DNA of 64,000 nucleotides, from the NCBI RefSeq assembly GCF_036324505.1, contig NC_086368.1, forward strand, positions 20,438,878 to 20,502,877, written 5' to 3'. Under the pieces are notes generated by a model. It was not told where the DNA came from and searched no databases. It saw nothing but the letters and a program-made list of their open reading frames with translations. Every line of letters starts with the position of its first letter. Position 1 is the stretch's first letter. Source of the DNA: Eleginops maclovinus (Eukaryota; Chordata; Actinopteri; Perciformes; Eleginopidae). Position numbers and translations under genes: made by a program. This document shows, one piece after another, positions 21,393 through 34,164 of this stretch.

Positions 21393-24300
21393 TCAAGAGT
21401 CCAGTACAGGTACGATTGAGTCCTGCTGTGGGATCTCCAGAGAGGATGGGCTCTCATTGGCAGTAGGAGGAGGGGACACTTTGACCCCTTGTCCCGCGTT
21501 GCAACTCACACAACCCTATAAGACGCAAAGATTCATAAAACATGTGTTGAGCAGAAAGTGTAATATGTTGCTGATGAGTGTGTGTGAGTGGAGGCCCCTA
21601 CCTGTGTGTCTATCTCCTGTGGGATAATGTGCTGTTGGATACAGGGATGGACTTCTGCCAGCTCCAGTCTCTGCTCCGAGCTGAACCATGGCTGCAGGGG
21701 CTGAAGCACCCTCAGCTTCTCCCTGTCCTCCGCCAACACCTCATTTTGATCCCTGGACGAGAGAAAAGACGAGATCCAAGGCAAAGACGGCGAGGTTAGG
21801 TCACATCTGGGATTGGTAGTGCACTCACGGCAACATACTGTCTGTATGCAACAAATACGGGTACTGATTTAAATATGTTCTATTTTATGTTCATTTATAC
21901 CTATTTCTACTAATTGGTAAGCACTTTGTGACGTGTTTCTTATATGAAAGATGATATACAAATATTTGCTTTTGTTTTTATTACTGTATTAATCTTAGAA
22001 GATAATACATTTAAAAAATTTGATGTGAGAAGGTGGAATTGCATAAAAGGATTAAACTGTTACACAATCAAGTCAGCAGAGGGCACCTGTCGACTAAATT
22101 TCAGCATCGTCTTAAGCAGCTACCCTGACTACTGTAAGTACAGCCCATTACTACTAGTCATGTTAAAACCAGGTTTGAGAGACTAAGCTATGATGCTAAT
22201 GGTAAGCTCGAGGTCATGTTTTGTTCATCATGGAAATGCTAATGTACCTGCTGTGGATCTGGTACGTCATCATGACCCGCTCAGGTGTGTGCTGGATCAT
22301 TCCCCACAGAGAGTTCTCCGCCCGACTGTCAAAGCTGCACTGCTGCTCTGCCGGTGCCTCCTGGCTCTTACAGGCTTTTCGGGATGTGTCCGATGAATCG
22401 TTGCTGGCAAAGTATTTGCTACTGTTGCTGCTGCCTGTAAAACAAGGAATAATCTGCCTCAATCAGATCCTGAGCACTGACTAGCATTATCACTGACTAG
22501 CATTATCATCAAGTGTATTAAGATGTACAATTGATTGATTTAAAAAAAAAAAGTTTTGTGTTTTCCCTCTCACCAGTTTGTGAGGTGGAGGTTCCATTGG
22601 AGCCAGATCCAGATCCCAGGGAGCCTCTGGACTCTCCAGACCCAGAGGCGTTGGAGCCGGTCCCAGACCTGGCATCCTCCTGCATCAGCAGGTCGAGCAG
22701 CTCACTGGATGTTAACTGGGCATCATGGTTCCCTGACCCACTGGGGTTATCACCCTGATCAATGCAAAGGTTGAACCGTCAGAACTAAGCAAAGTATATC
22801 TTAGAAAACAATGGGAGAGATATGTTCTTTTTATCATCTTATACTGGGTATGCATGACAGACTGACCTGGTTGGCATCCTGTTGGCAGAGGCTTTCTGCA
22901 TGGTTGAGCCCGGTACTGCTCTGCCCTTCATTCGGCTTTGGCAGCTCCTCCTGCAGCAAGTTCAGCTGCAGTGGAGAACTGGAGCGAGAACTGGAGAATA
23001 AAGCTTGAGGCCCAGCCACCTCCTCCTCCTCCCCGACAGAGGAGCTGGCTCTGGGTGACAAAAGCAGAGGGCTGAGGCTGGTCTGAGTGAGGGGACCTGG
23101 CTGGGCCTGGAACGGGGGCTGAGGGAGCGGGATGTTACCAAGAGCAAAGCCTGCCATGGTGATGGGTGCATGAGGCAGCAAAGTAGAAGTGGACAGGGGG
23201 TACCCTGGAGTGAATGGTGGGTAACTGGGCAAGATGACAGCCATGACCGGAGTAATGTACGGGTTGACGCCCAGTGCTGGAGCCATGGGCTGCATGTTGG
23301 GAAAGTTGGGAATATTGTGCAGGTTATGGAAATGATCCATCTGGAATGGTTGACTGCCCGGCAGGCTCTGAGCAGCCTGCATGATGTTGAAGCAGAGCTG
23401 GGTTTGGTCCGGAGGCTGCAGCACCATGGGGGTTCCTCCAGACAGCTGCTGTAGTCTGGTAATTTGCCCCGGACCAGGCTGGGTAATCATGGGGAAATAT
23501 TGCGCCTGGAGAGGGGATGTTTGGCTGTAGAGTGCCCCTATCTTGGGCTGGGAGGACTCTGAATAGGGCCAGGAGGAGTTTGGGACCCGACGAGGAGGGC
23601 CAGCTAGGGAAGCGTAGCTGTCTGAGGATCCCTGGGGTTTGTGGTGCTTGTGTCTGGGCTTCCCCCTCCGAGGGCGGTTCATCCCTCCAGCGCTCAATGG
23701 AGGTGGGTAGTCTCCTGAGTTGAGAAGGATGCAAAATAAGTTTTATTGTAGATGCTGAGGTTAGTTTAAAAAACAATATTTAGAAGATCCACACGTGTTA
23801 CAGGACATTTATAAGTTAATGCTTACCTGGCTGGTGGGAGTGAGCCATGGAGCCGTTGTCCAGCTGAAGATAGGAGCTGTAGGGGCTCTGCAGGATACGA
23901 TGATGAAATCGATCCACATACTCTTGCTCCTGCTTCTGGGTGTGAGCTGACAGCACCTCCTTGGTGAGACCTATTAACATTGGTTCCTCTGTGGCGGGGC
24001 TCGAGGCGGGCCGGACAGAGGTCGGAGCAGCATCAGCTGGCTCACTGCCCATTGGGGTGTCCTCCAGTGCTGTAGCCTCTGAGAGGAGAACAATTAGGAC
24101 ATTCAAGATGGTTTATGTGTCCTTTTTGTCCCTTTTTAAAGAATACCTAAAGAGAATGACGGTAAAACATAAATTCAGTATGTAGTACCTGATTCAGGCT
24201 GTGGCACATGGACGATGGTGCTGCTGTACGAACAATGGCTGGTGACAGAGACTACACTCATGGCCTTAGTAGACATTGTGATGTCTGTCAGAGGTGTTCC

Positions 24301-27300
24301 AACAACTGCAGCTGATGTCGGAGTGCCTGAGGCCGCACTGTCCAAAACCACTGAAGAGTGAGGGGAAACAAGTATAACAGTTGATGTTGTTTCTGAAAAA
24401 AATATTACCAAAATGATTAACGAGTAGTAAACTGTGTGGTGTATGTCGTGTGTTTCTACCATCCGAGCGGGCCCGAGCGGTGTCGGTGGCTTCAGCAGGC
24501 TTGTTGTCTTCTGAGGTAGAGGATGAGGAAGAGAAGGAATGAGAGTCACTCTTCCTCTTGAGGGCTGGGCCTGTACAGCTCTCCAAATATCTGGAACACA
24601 CAATGGCACACAATTAACTGGGTACTATGATATGATTCATAATATTAGTGTAATGTAAAGAAATGGCTTTTTGAGGACCAACAATGTCAACACTGATGCT
24701 ATTTGTATTCACTTTGAATCTAACTGTACTTATGCTGTTTTCTTCTACTTATGTTATTTAGCTGTATGGAAACTGGCCTTGAGGCAAGATTTGGTATATT
24801 AACATTTGTTTGGATGTTGAATAAAGAAAGTTCCTTTAGTTTGTTATAAACTCAAAGGATCCTTGGCATTATGATGCTGCTACCACATACCTGATGATAT
24901 TGTCCACACAGTTTATCTGCTGATAGGAGGGAATGTATGTTTGCTTCCTGCTTTGCTCGTGATCCCCAACCTCAGGGCTGGAAACAGCAGGGGGCAGACG
25001 TGCTGCAGGCATAAAGAATCATTTTTGGCAATATTACTATACTTCAACCTGTTACAACATTAAATGTATGTTTTGGTTTTGTCATTAGAGCTGCATTACC
25101 TGTGGCTCGTTTCCCAAGAAGAGCATTTTTGTGATTGTAACCCAGATAAGCGTGCTGGCGCCAACTCTTGACTCGTTTTACATCAGCACAGATCTGGTGC
25201 AAAGTCACCTGCAAAAATACAGACAATGTATCATCGTGAGTATCCACGGCAGCAGCATTTCCCCTGGCTTCCCGGTGAGTGATGTCGTTGCGATGTCTCA
25301 CCGGTTCCCGGCGCGAGTCCTCCCACAGGTTCCCATTGCTGTCACTTGAAGAAGCTATGCTGATGTAGTGCTCGTGAGAGCCGTTACTCCCCAGACTGCC
25401 GTAACCACTGGAACCATTGTTGTGGACCGGCTGCGGAGAAGAGACACAAAGAAGTGAAGGTACCAGAAAAAGTCAAACAGCAAGAAGAGTTGCATGTGTC
25501 TGATAGAGAGTTACTTGTGCTCACTTTGTGCTAAATGCTAATGAACTGGAAGTAGAGAAATCACATGAAAGTATTTTTTTTTGGTACATGTTACAATGGC
25601 TGTACATCTACAGAAATCCATATGGTCTAGGATTGCAACTGGCTTTGTCTATCAATTAATATATCATGTATATATTTTAGCAATAAAATCTCTTAAAAAA
25701 GGCCAAAAATGGGCATCAAATAATGATACTTGAGAAAATGTACCTGCAGGAATAGTTTATAGATCTTTGCTTGTAGATCTTTAATCTCCTCATGGTTGAC
25801 GGGGACATCCTCTTTAGTAGGAGCAGCAAACACATCCTCATTCAGCGGACTCCTGGTAAAGAAAGACAATAAAGTTCACTCAAATTTGACATGATTTATT
25901 TCAATTTAATGCTGCTCTGAGCAACACAAGTGCTGTTCCAGCATTTTGCTGTAGCAGCACTTGCAGGTCAGGACATTTAAATAACAAAACCTCCTCCTGA
26001 GCACAGAGAAAGCATGAACACTGAAAAACATAACACTTCAAGGTGTTGCATTTGAAATGGGAGGTACCATAATTAATTATATAGCCCTACACATATTGTT
26101 CGTTCTTGTCATGTTCTGTTTCAAAACCAAATTGTATAACAGTGGGAAAAAATGGCCATGTTGTTTTGTTTTTCTGTATAAAACCAAGAAAGACAAACTG
26201 AAGAACAAACAACAACAATCACAAAAGCAGAAGACAGGTTTCCCTGGCTTTTGTTTTTCTGCAATGGCCATAATGTTTCTCTTTCTCTCTTCTTCACAGA
26301 CCCATGCATTTTAAAAGCCTTCTTACTGTAGTCGGAAAATATAAGTAAGAAATCACACACGGATTAAAGCAGACCAATTAACCAGGGTTGAGGTTGAATG
26401 TACAATCTATAGGTGCTATAAAGATGAATTCAATTACCCAGGCTGTTATTCAGTCGTTTTTCAGTCACTGCCTGTTGATGTACCTTCCAAACAATTCAAT
26501 GATCGGAATAGAATGATTTCAACTTTTTATGGAAAAGCAGAAACCAAGAATTAGATTTCACACATCACAACTGCCCCAGAACAAAGGTGGAATTTATTTA
26601 TTCTGCTTTGAAAAATATTACAGAGCAGCAGAGCAGGGCTTTCTGATTTTTTGATGTGAAGCAAAATGGAAGGACTCATTTACATATTTCTTGGGAATGT
26701 CCTAACATTTTTTAAATTGGTAAACGTTGCATGAATCAAAGCCATGAATCATATCCTCATAAGGGACCCACAGACCTTAATGAAGCATATAGATTTGATC
26801 CTCCCCCTAACAAAATGGTTTAATGCTGTGCTGTTTGTACTTACGTCCTGACTTTGTGCCGTCCAATGATGAATGCCACCTTGCGGCTCCAAGGGTTGAT
26901 AAAGCTGGACCAGCTGGTATCCAAGGTGATGTGGTCTCCGTTCTGACAGCGCAGGCGGACTGGATAGTGCTCGAACGGAGACTGGCCGGCATACTTCAAC
27001 ACTACACATAAAAGAGAAAATGGAAGAGGAAAAAAAAGTCAAGACAGGATGAAGATGTAGCAGAATGCATCATTGACCGTTCAATATAAACAACACTTTG
27101 TGAAACCTGAGGTGGATCAGATATAGGGGGAACAATTATTAAGTTAATCTACCAATAACTTTTATGTTCAAAGTCAAAATCCACAAAACACGAGGTATAT
27201 TTTTCCTCCTTACCTTTCCGGTGCATGGACAGCATGAGGGGTCTGTCGTCCGGGTGAATGCAAGTCAATAACGATGTACCAATCAGATCCTGGGGAAGGT

Positions 27301-30300
27301 ATCCAAGCAACGGCACAGCCCTGTGGATTATAATCATCAAATTAACTTCAACACTCTCAGACATTATAAACTCTGATTGTGATTGTGTTTACCAACCTGT
27401 CATCCACCTCCAGGAACACACAGCCGGGGGAGTGTGTGGTGGTGAAGATGCGCTTGTCCATGGGGATCCGGGGTGCTGCACGAGGGAATAAGAGCAATGT
27501 CAGAGAAATGGAGAAATGTCAAAGGAAGTAGATAAGAAACTTGTTTACTATTCATTGGGAAAGGCTGTTAGATGTGTGCAGTTCTTGATGTGCATAATTG
27601 TACCCTCGTATCCAGAGATGATGCGTTCAGCCAGTGCCAGGCAGCACAGCTCCTCCTCCTCCACACCGCTTCCTGTTCCCTGCACCGTCAGCAGGTAGGG
27701 TGTTACCCGAAATGGGTTGTAACGCATCTCACCCTCACGGTCTTTACCACCCCTAAAACATGTAAATACATTGTAATTCTTGCTGTGATTAATGATGTAA
27801 ACAATGAGCCACTTTACTCAACTTATATAAAACACTGTATTGACATAACAATTGTTTAAAACCGGAGTTCATTTAAATGGATGCAGACGAAAGCCATATC
27901 TATGTTATTCTTCAACAAAGTAAATCTGTATGCAGAGTTGTTCTATCTGCAACTGTATGAGGTCCAGTGGGGTAGGAAGGATGCAGGAAAAGCTTTCAAA
28001 AAGTGTCTTTTGATGATGTTCTGAAAGGATGGAAATATTGACCTGATTCTGCAGAAGAAGGACTTGACCTGGGCACAGTCGAACAGAACTCCTGCTGCAG
28101 AGACAAAGAACAGAGTAAAGTTAGTTATCGTCCAAGTCCTTTTATTTACTAATACGGTAGTATATATATATATATATATATATATTAAATTCATGCCATA
28201 TTTATATATATATATATATTCACATATTTGAACAAACGATTTAAAATTAAGGTTATCACAGACATCAATATGGCATGAATTTAAATATATCCTGGAATAA
28301 GAAGTCTTTAGAATATACTAACATGTATCTGTTTTGTTAATATTTATAAATGTATTTAATTATTACAAGTGCTGTATCCAATATTCTTCACCTTTTTCTT
28401 ATTTGTTTTATAAAATATAACAAAATATTATCCTTAAAGATTTTAGAAATGCAATAAAACCATAAATGGAAAAATCACATAAAAAAAGAAAAACATAAAT
28501 AAAAGCAAATTACAACTTACTACAACTATTGTTCAAACACACCTGTATGCGAGTTGCTCCAGGGCGGCAGATATGGCTGAGCGGTGTGTGAGTAGAAGAC
28601 GTTGACATCCCGGTGGAAGAGCAGCTCCACAAACTTGGCCGACAAGAGGAACTTCCTCTTGCAGCAGAGGATGCTGGCAGCCTGCTCTGACGCATACAGC
28701 ACGCTGCCGCTCGACAGGGAGAAGACCACCACAAAGGAGTCCTACACACACACAGATGTACGCACGCACTAGGGCTGAACGATCTATCGTTTTGGACCGA
28801 AAATCGCGATCTCAGACAACACGATTTTGGGATCGTCAAAGCTGCGGTTTTTGCTTGGTGCATATTAATAATTATGCAGTCCTCGTGCTGCGTTCTCTAG
28901 CTTGCAGAACTAGATAGCTAGCTTACAATTTGTCGTCTAATAAATAAAGTTGATGAACTCAAGCGAGGCAAGAAGTGTTGGTTTTTCTTCCGTTTACTTT
29001 GTTCACCAAGCAAGTATTTATACAGGACATTCGTTTTTGTAAAACTGAAAACAAACAGAAACAAAGGATACATAAATTTCACGAAGATAATAGCATGATA
29101 CCACGAGAGCTAGCATAGCTAAGTGACATTATCATAGAGCATGTAGAAACTAATATTCATCGTATATTCCTAATTATTTACATGGCATTGAATGTACTAA
29201 CAAATGATAGACACTTACAGACTAATAATGTCCAAAGCTCACGCGTGAAAAGGTAGCTCTTCGAGGAGGAATTTCGGCAGTGGCTGAATCCGTGTGCTCT
29301 TCTAACTGAGGTCAACTCGTCAATGAAAAAGAAACTAAACCTGTGTGACTTTGTAAATAATACTGTCCACTAGGTGGCAGTATTTCCCCACATATAAAAC
29401 CCAAAGCTACCAAAAGCTTATGGAGGGCAGAACAATAATAATAATTTCGTCAATAATTTCACATGAATGCCCAAGGCTCTGTGTCAGCTACTGATCAGAA
29501 AGCTGCAGGCTGCGCGTGACCAGATCACGTGTTCGCCACCCAAGTCAGTGTGTAGCTCGTCATTCAATTTCAAGCATGGCTGAAGCAGGAGCAGAAGCGG
29601 AGCCGACGAAATTAATAGCAAAGAAAAACAGCACGTCGGTCATTTGGCAGTATTTTGGATTTGAGGCCAGTGATGAACACCAGAAACAGGTGTTGTGCCA
29701 AACATGTCGTGTAAAAGTGGCTACATCGGGTGGCAATACCACCAATTTACATCGCCACTTGAGAATTCACCACCTGAACTTGTATGATGAGTGCATGGCG
29801 AAAAAGAACTGTGAAACATCAAGCAGCAGCGATACTTCGGCAAAACAGCCAACAATAACATCATTGTTCGCCAGTGTGACGCCTTATGAAAGAACTAGCC
29901 GAAGACACAAGGAGATTACCACTGCCCGACTTACATATCGAAGGACATGGTGTCTGTAAACACCGTGACCAAAGACGCATTTAAACGTTTGCTACGCACA
30001 ATGGATAAGAGGTATGTTCTGCCCTCCCGCACATACTTCAATCAAGTTGCCATCCCACAGCTCTACGCAGAATGTAATGCCAAAGTTGTAAATGAGCTGG
30101 AAAACACGGAGTTTTATGCGTCAACTACTGATCTGTGGTCAAGCAGAACGACCGAGCCCTACATGAGTTTGACCGTGCATTTCGTCAACGCCAACTTCGA
30201 GTTGTGTAGCCGCTGCCTGCAGACAGCATACTTCCCCACTGACCATACCGGGGAGAATATTGCCATGGGGCTGAAGGAGTGCTTGGCCAACTGGGGTCTA

Positions 30301-30614
30301 AAAGAAGAGGCCCAGACGTGCATAACAACAGACAACGCTTCAAATATGGTCAAAGCAATGGGACTTAACCAATGGACCAGACTGCAGTGCTTTGGACACA
30401 GGCTGCATCTTGCAATTGGTAAGTACAAGAATGTGTGTTTGTGCGAGTGTGTATGTTTACAAGGTTACTACAAGTGTGAGAGTTCGTATTATCTGGGGAC
30501 GAAGCGCCGGGAAGTTTGTTGTCAAGCTGTCGTTAGCTGACCAACTGTTAGCGCAATGCTACTTTAACATACTGTTTATCCTAGGGAGAAAAATGAACCC
30601 TTTCATCGGTAAGC

Positions 30615-30693
<79 letters not shown>

Positions 30694-33600
30694 ACGTTTT
30701 AAGGATTAGGGATTAGTGAGGCCATGTAATGTGTGTATCGGTGCGAGGGGGAAACGTGTTTTTGGTACAATAAACGGCTAACGTGTTTTAGTAGTAGCAC
30801 ATGTCAGGCTGGTGCAACATCAGCTGATGCCACTATACGGATTAAATGATTTTTTGGTTTTTAGTGGAATATCTAAGAAGCATATTAATTGCTTGTGCAT
30901 TAATTACCAATTACAAATTAATTTATGGGCAATAACTTCCTGTGGTAGTACCACCTGAAGTCTGCTGCTAAAAAAACGTCATTGAACTAAATACAAATGA
31001 CAACAGATGTAATCAATGGTATGATATGAATACTGTGTTATGAGCTATCCTTATGGCTTTTCATACTGTATCATGTAATGTTCCCCTTCGCAAATGCTGT
31101 AAAGTGGACCAGAACCCAATATGGGCCCCACACAGGGACTATGGCCAAGAGCTGTGCGGATCTTCACTCACCATGAAAGAGAAAGCTGGAAGGAAAAAAA
31201 GACAGAAAGGATTGAAACCTACATCATCATGCACGTTCAATGATACCTTTCGTGAACGATGGGGTCATTGGGCGAAAAATTAAGTATGCAGATTGTATGT
31301 CAAGCAAAGTCACAACGGTTAGTTTCCTTCTTGACATTCCAGGTAGACGCATGAGGGGTCCTGTCCCACTGGTGAAGAAGTCAAAGATGTACCAATCAGA
31401 TCCTGGATATAACAATGCCACCTGTGATTTATCTCATTAACTTCAACAACCTCCTTATATTGATGTGATTGTTACCAAGCTGTCATCACCTGACAAGCCA
31501 GTTGTGGGGGACCTCCATGGTCCTGCAAGGGATAAGAGCAATCGTTGAGAAATGCAGGAATAGAATACTGTACTCAAGGAGAAGTCGATCAGATGAGTCA
31601 GTTCTTGATGGAAATTGTACAGCGATCCAGATGATCTTCAGAGTGCTTGGACAGTCCTCTCCTCCCACTCTTCCGATTCTGAACGAAGTAGGTGTACAAT
31701 GGGTGAAGCATTCCCACTTACACTCATAAGACATGAATGAATTGTAATTGCATGGAAATGATGTAAAAATGAGCCTTTCTCCTTATATACATTTGTTTGA
31801 CATAACAATTGTTTTGTGGTTATTTATGATGCAGAGAACCATATCTACTGCATTTTCAACATAGAACTAGATGCCTGTTGGGTTCTATCGCAACTGTATA
31901 GCCAAAAGGATGAAAGTCTTTCAAATGTTGTTTGGATGTTCTGAAATAAACTATTGACCTGATTGCAGAAGAGACGACCTCACATCGCATCCTGCTCAAC
32001 AAAGCGAAAGTGTTATCGTAGTCCTTTTTCAAGACTAAATCTGTAAGTATAATTTTTATTGATAGGAATTAAGGTCATTTAAATCTTATTTATTAATTAT
32101 ATTTATTATTTACAACATTTAAAATTAGTTTCACAGACATCTATGCATTTTATTTGGAAGTAAGCAAGTTTCTGAATACTACATACTGTTTTGAATATTT
32201 TAATGTTATGTATTGATTACAAGTCTGTATCCTTTCACCTTTTGCATTATTTGTTTAAAGTATAACTTCTTTTTTTATGCTAACCTTGTGTATCACAAAA
32301 GCTAGGAAACTTGTTCAATTACAAATACAAAACTCGGGTTGCACAGGCGAATTGGCTGATCTTGTAAGAAACTTGACATCGGCAAGCATCCAAAACTTAC
32401 ACGCACACAAGCAAATCAAGTCGCACACACACAGGCAGTAAACCCACATACACTCACACACACGCTCAGGTGTGAGGCAAATAAACATGTGCAGGTATAC
32501 AGATGCAAGTGTAAGGGCGTTTTCACAGCTACAGATGTTTGCTTTGGTTCAAATCAGTTGATTACTTTGTTAACTTAGACTGGTTTCCCCTTGGTTTTGT
32601 TTCTTTACACACATACAACGCTTATGGTGATTCCAGAGTCAGATTACTGTGTTCAAACATGCCCTAACAAATAGCAGCACAAGGGAAATCAAACGAAAGT
32701 CAGATTTAAAAAGTAACAGCTGTGAAAACATCCTAGTTGTGTAGCATTAGAGTTCATACCATGTTTTTAAGGGTGTGTTCAGATGTGACTCTCTCCAACT
32801 CTTCCAGGGTGCAAACAGTGACATCACTCCTCTTATCCTGGCCATGTCCCATCAGCAGTTTGTAGTATTCACTGTTGGCTGCAGAGGAAAAACACAACAA
32901 CACATTCTGCTTTGAAACAACACCAAATTAGGTCAATCATTGTTGAAGAAAATACTATTTTTGAAGGAAATAAATGACACATAGTTAGCGTTATCAAGGT
33001 TTCCACTTTACCTTGCACCTGTTTGACACAGTTGAGTGCGTAATGCAGGGTCTCCACAGTGCTGGCTCTGCTGCGACTGCGTTTATCTGTTGGTATCCTT
33101 TTCTTCATCTCAGCCACTGTAACCATTACCTCTCTCTGAGACTGCCCTCTGTCGTCTGTGATCTCACTGCAGCACACACCATCAGAGTTTATAGAGGCAA
33201 ACAGATGTGTTTTAGCAAATGATAATTGTGGCTGATTTCAGGGAGTTTATTCTTGACAATAGATCAGAAATGGCCTTAAACCATTTAGAGCTTTTCAAGC
33301 TAACGGTAGTATTTAGAATCAAGTGAATGGTAAAATTACCACCTAAACTGCTGTTTGTAAATATTCATCACAGTTTACAGAGACACATCAATACATGCTG
33401 TCACATAATGGCTTTTCTGACCTCTTCTAAACAAATGGTAAGTATTCTGGCTTTTTTACAACCTGTTTGAATATCTTACTGGTCATATGTTTCACAATTG
33501 TAAATTTCTCCGCTGTGGGACGCTCAAAAGATTTATAATTTTTGATTATTTGTAGTTTTAACTATAACTTCGTGACAACATGTTATAATAGATAAAACAG

Positions 33601-34096
33601 CCGGAGAAACAAAAATAAAACCCAAGTTAGAATAAACTGTTAGTAAAAGGTGTCAGGAAGCACATCCATAATTACAGACACTGGTGGTCGTTAGGAGCAT
33701 TTTAGAACTTGCTCTCAGATTAATGAAGGGACATGGCATCGACTTGGCACAATATGGTTTGATGTGAATATAGGTTAGTAAGTAGGAGCTCAGGTAATCA
33801 GGCTAATACCTCTTTGTTGAAACAGAGGTTGATCCGGTCACACTACTAGGGCTGTGATTGGCCGAGGAAGAGAGGTCATGCGATCCGCTGGTCATCTCCT
33901 CATCTTCCTGCCCATCATTTCCACCTGGATCTCCCCTCTCCTCCCCCCTGAGGCGCTTTATCCTATCCCATTCGCCCTGATGCCCTGTCAGCCCCCGCGC
34001 CTCCTCTCCACCTCCTCCTGTGGATGATGGTAATGCAGGCTCCTCCCCATCTGGACCGCTGTCACCTCCAGCCATCTCCACGCTTCGGTCACACAT
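21393..34096 (-). CDS. per3: Period circadian regulator 3
   Basis: PER proteins bind CRY and casein kinase 1 and repress CLOCK:BMAL1. Minus-strand exons: 34096-33810, 33166-33012, 32878-32760, 28741-28543, 28094-28043, 27752-27604, 27475-27397, 27320-27214, 27001-26845, 25852-25744, 25430-25302, 25208-25100, 25002-24891, 24590-24460, 24350-24189, 24078-23827, 23714-22867, 22754-22574, 22434-22248, 21752-21602, 21515-21393. All phases agree and total 3,798 nt (1,265 aa). Order: helical N-terminus; PAS-A (about 188-320, [20 protein letters not shown]); PAS-B (about 325-435, [48 protein letters not shown]); a SSGYGSLGS beta-TrCP-like motif (about 477-485); Ser-rich stretch after [11 protein letters not shown] (about 597); [18 protein letters not shown]; basic [28 protein letters not shown]-terminal CRY-binding region ([18 protein letters not shown]) ending in CVSC. 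An in-frame ATG also exists at 34075. It could start at either. Confidence 0.97.
24096..26800 (-). other. per3 introns, no further coding sequence recognised
   Basis: The longer introns in this span, notably 25,853-26,844, hold only AT-rich sequence and short chance frames. No ncRNA or transposon is recognised here. Confidence 0.4.
29367..29378 (+). promoter_or_regulatory. CTCF-type motif inside the hAT element
   Basis: CCACTAGGTGGC, followed by AG, matches the CTCF core consensus at all 12 positions. It lies between the hAT left end and the transposase reading frame, in a per3 intron. Confidence 0.5.
30617..30692 (+). repeat. (TG)38 microsatellite
   Basis: Pure TG array just after the broken transposase, inside the per3 intron. 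Confidence 0.95.
31090..32450 (-). pseudogene. Decayed direct duplicate of per3 PAS-region exons within a per3 intron
   Basis: Read on the plus strand, this block follows the order of the functional segment at about 26,860-28,768 with many small deletions. The 21 bases at 31386-31406 are identical to 27273-27293 in the PAS-B exon, and GCATGAGGGG precedes both. The 17 bases at 31798-31814 equal 27841-27857. TCCAGATGAT…TTCAGA (31,620s) parallels 27,610s, GATGTTCTGAAA then ATTGACCTGATT…GCAGAAG (31,930-31,970) parallels 28,015-28,060, TTCACAGACATC…(32,140) parallels 28,257, and TTACAAG…CTGTATCC (32,220) parallels 28,370. Counterparts of five exons (28741-28543 to 27001-26845) can be placed, but deletions destroy splice sites and frames. 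Same orientation as the original; the hAT element sits between the two copies. Confidence 0.75.
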
Positions 34097-34164
34097 CAAT
34101 AGTTATTTGTCCAATAAAAGTCCTCAGTAGGGGTCTTCACATGTTCAACAGGGATGGGTTCCAT
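34096..34164 (-). promoter_or_regulatory. Upstream ORF in the per3 leader, overlapping the main start as TGATG
   Basis: Directly after the acceptor TTTGTCAACAG an ATG opens a 22-codon frame (MEPIPVEHVKTPTEDFYWTN, then NY) whose TGA at 34098-34096 shares its A with the ATG at 34096. That layout would favour termination-coupled reinitiation or suppression of the main frame. The second in-frame ATG at 34075 lies 21 bases further on. Confidence 0.6.

Larger units (their letters stand above)
28769..30950 (+). mobile_element. hAT-family transposon, broken, inserted in per3 intron opposite to the gene
   Basis: The left end TAGGGCTGAACGAT at 28769 is a typical hAT terminus, 27 bases outside a per3 exon. 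A transposase reads on the plus strand in two pieces. Piece one starts with ATG at 29576 and has a BED zinc finger ([24 protein letters not shown]; about residues 20-65). Piece two (29947-30418) continues in another frame with [38 protein letters not shown] (catalytic Asp region) and [11 protein letters not shown], closing at a GTAAGT. A frameshift near 29,920 separates the pieces. The C-terminal half with the catalytic Glu and dimerisation domain is absent, and I found no matching right terminus. It looks dead and 3'-truncated; the right boundary given is approximate. Confidence 0.85.

Noticed and set aside
23324..23776. 150-codon frame overlapping the large per3 exon
   Set aside because: Wrong frame; the real frame carries the basic stretch and [15 protein letters not shown] and continues in phase with its neighbours.
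31227..31734. Short frames in the per3 intron
   Set aside because: They fall in the decayed per3 duplicate; resemblance to PAS exons is at DNA level, with frame-breaking deletions.
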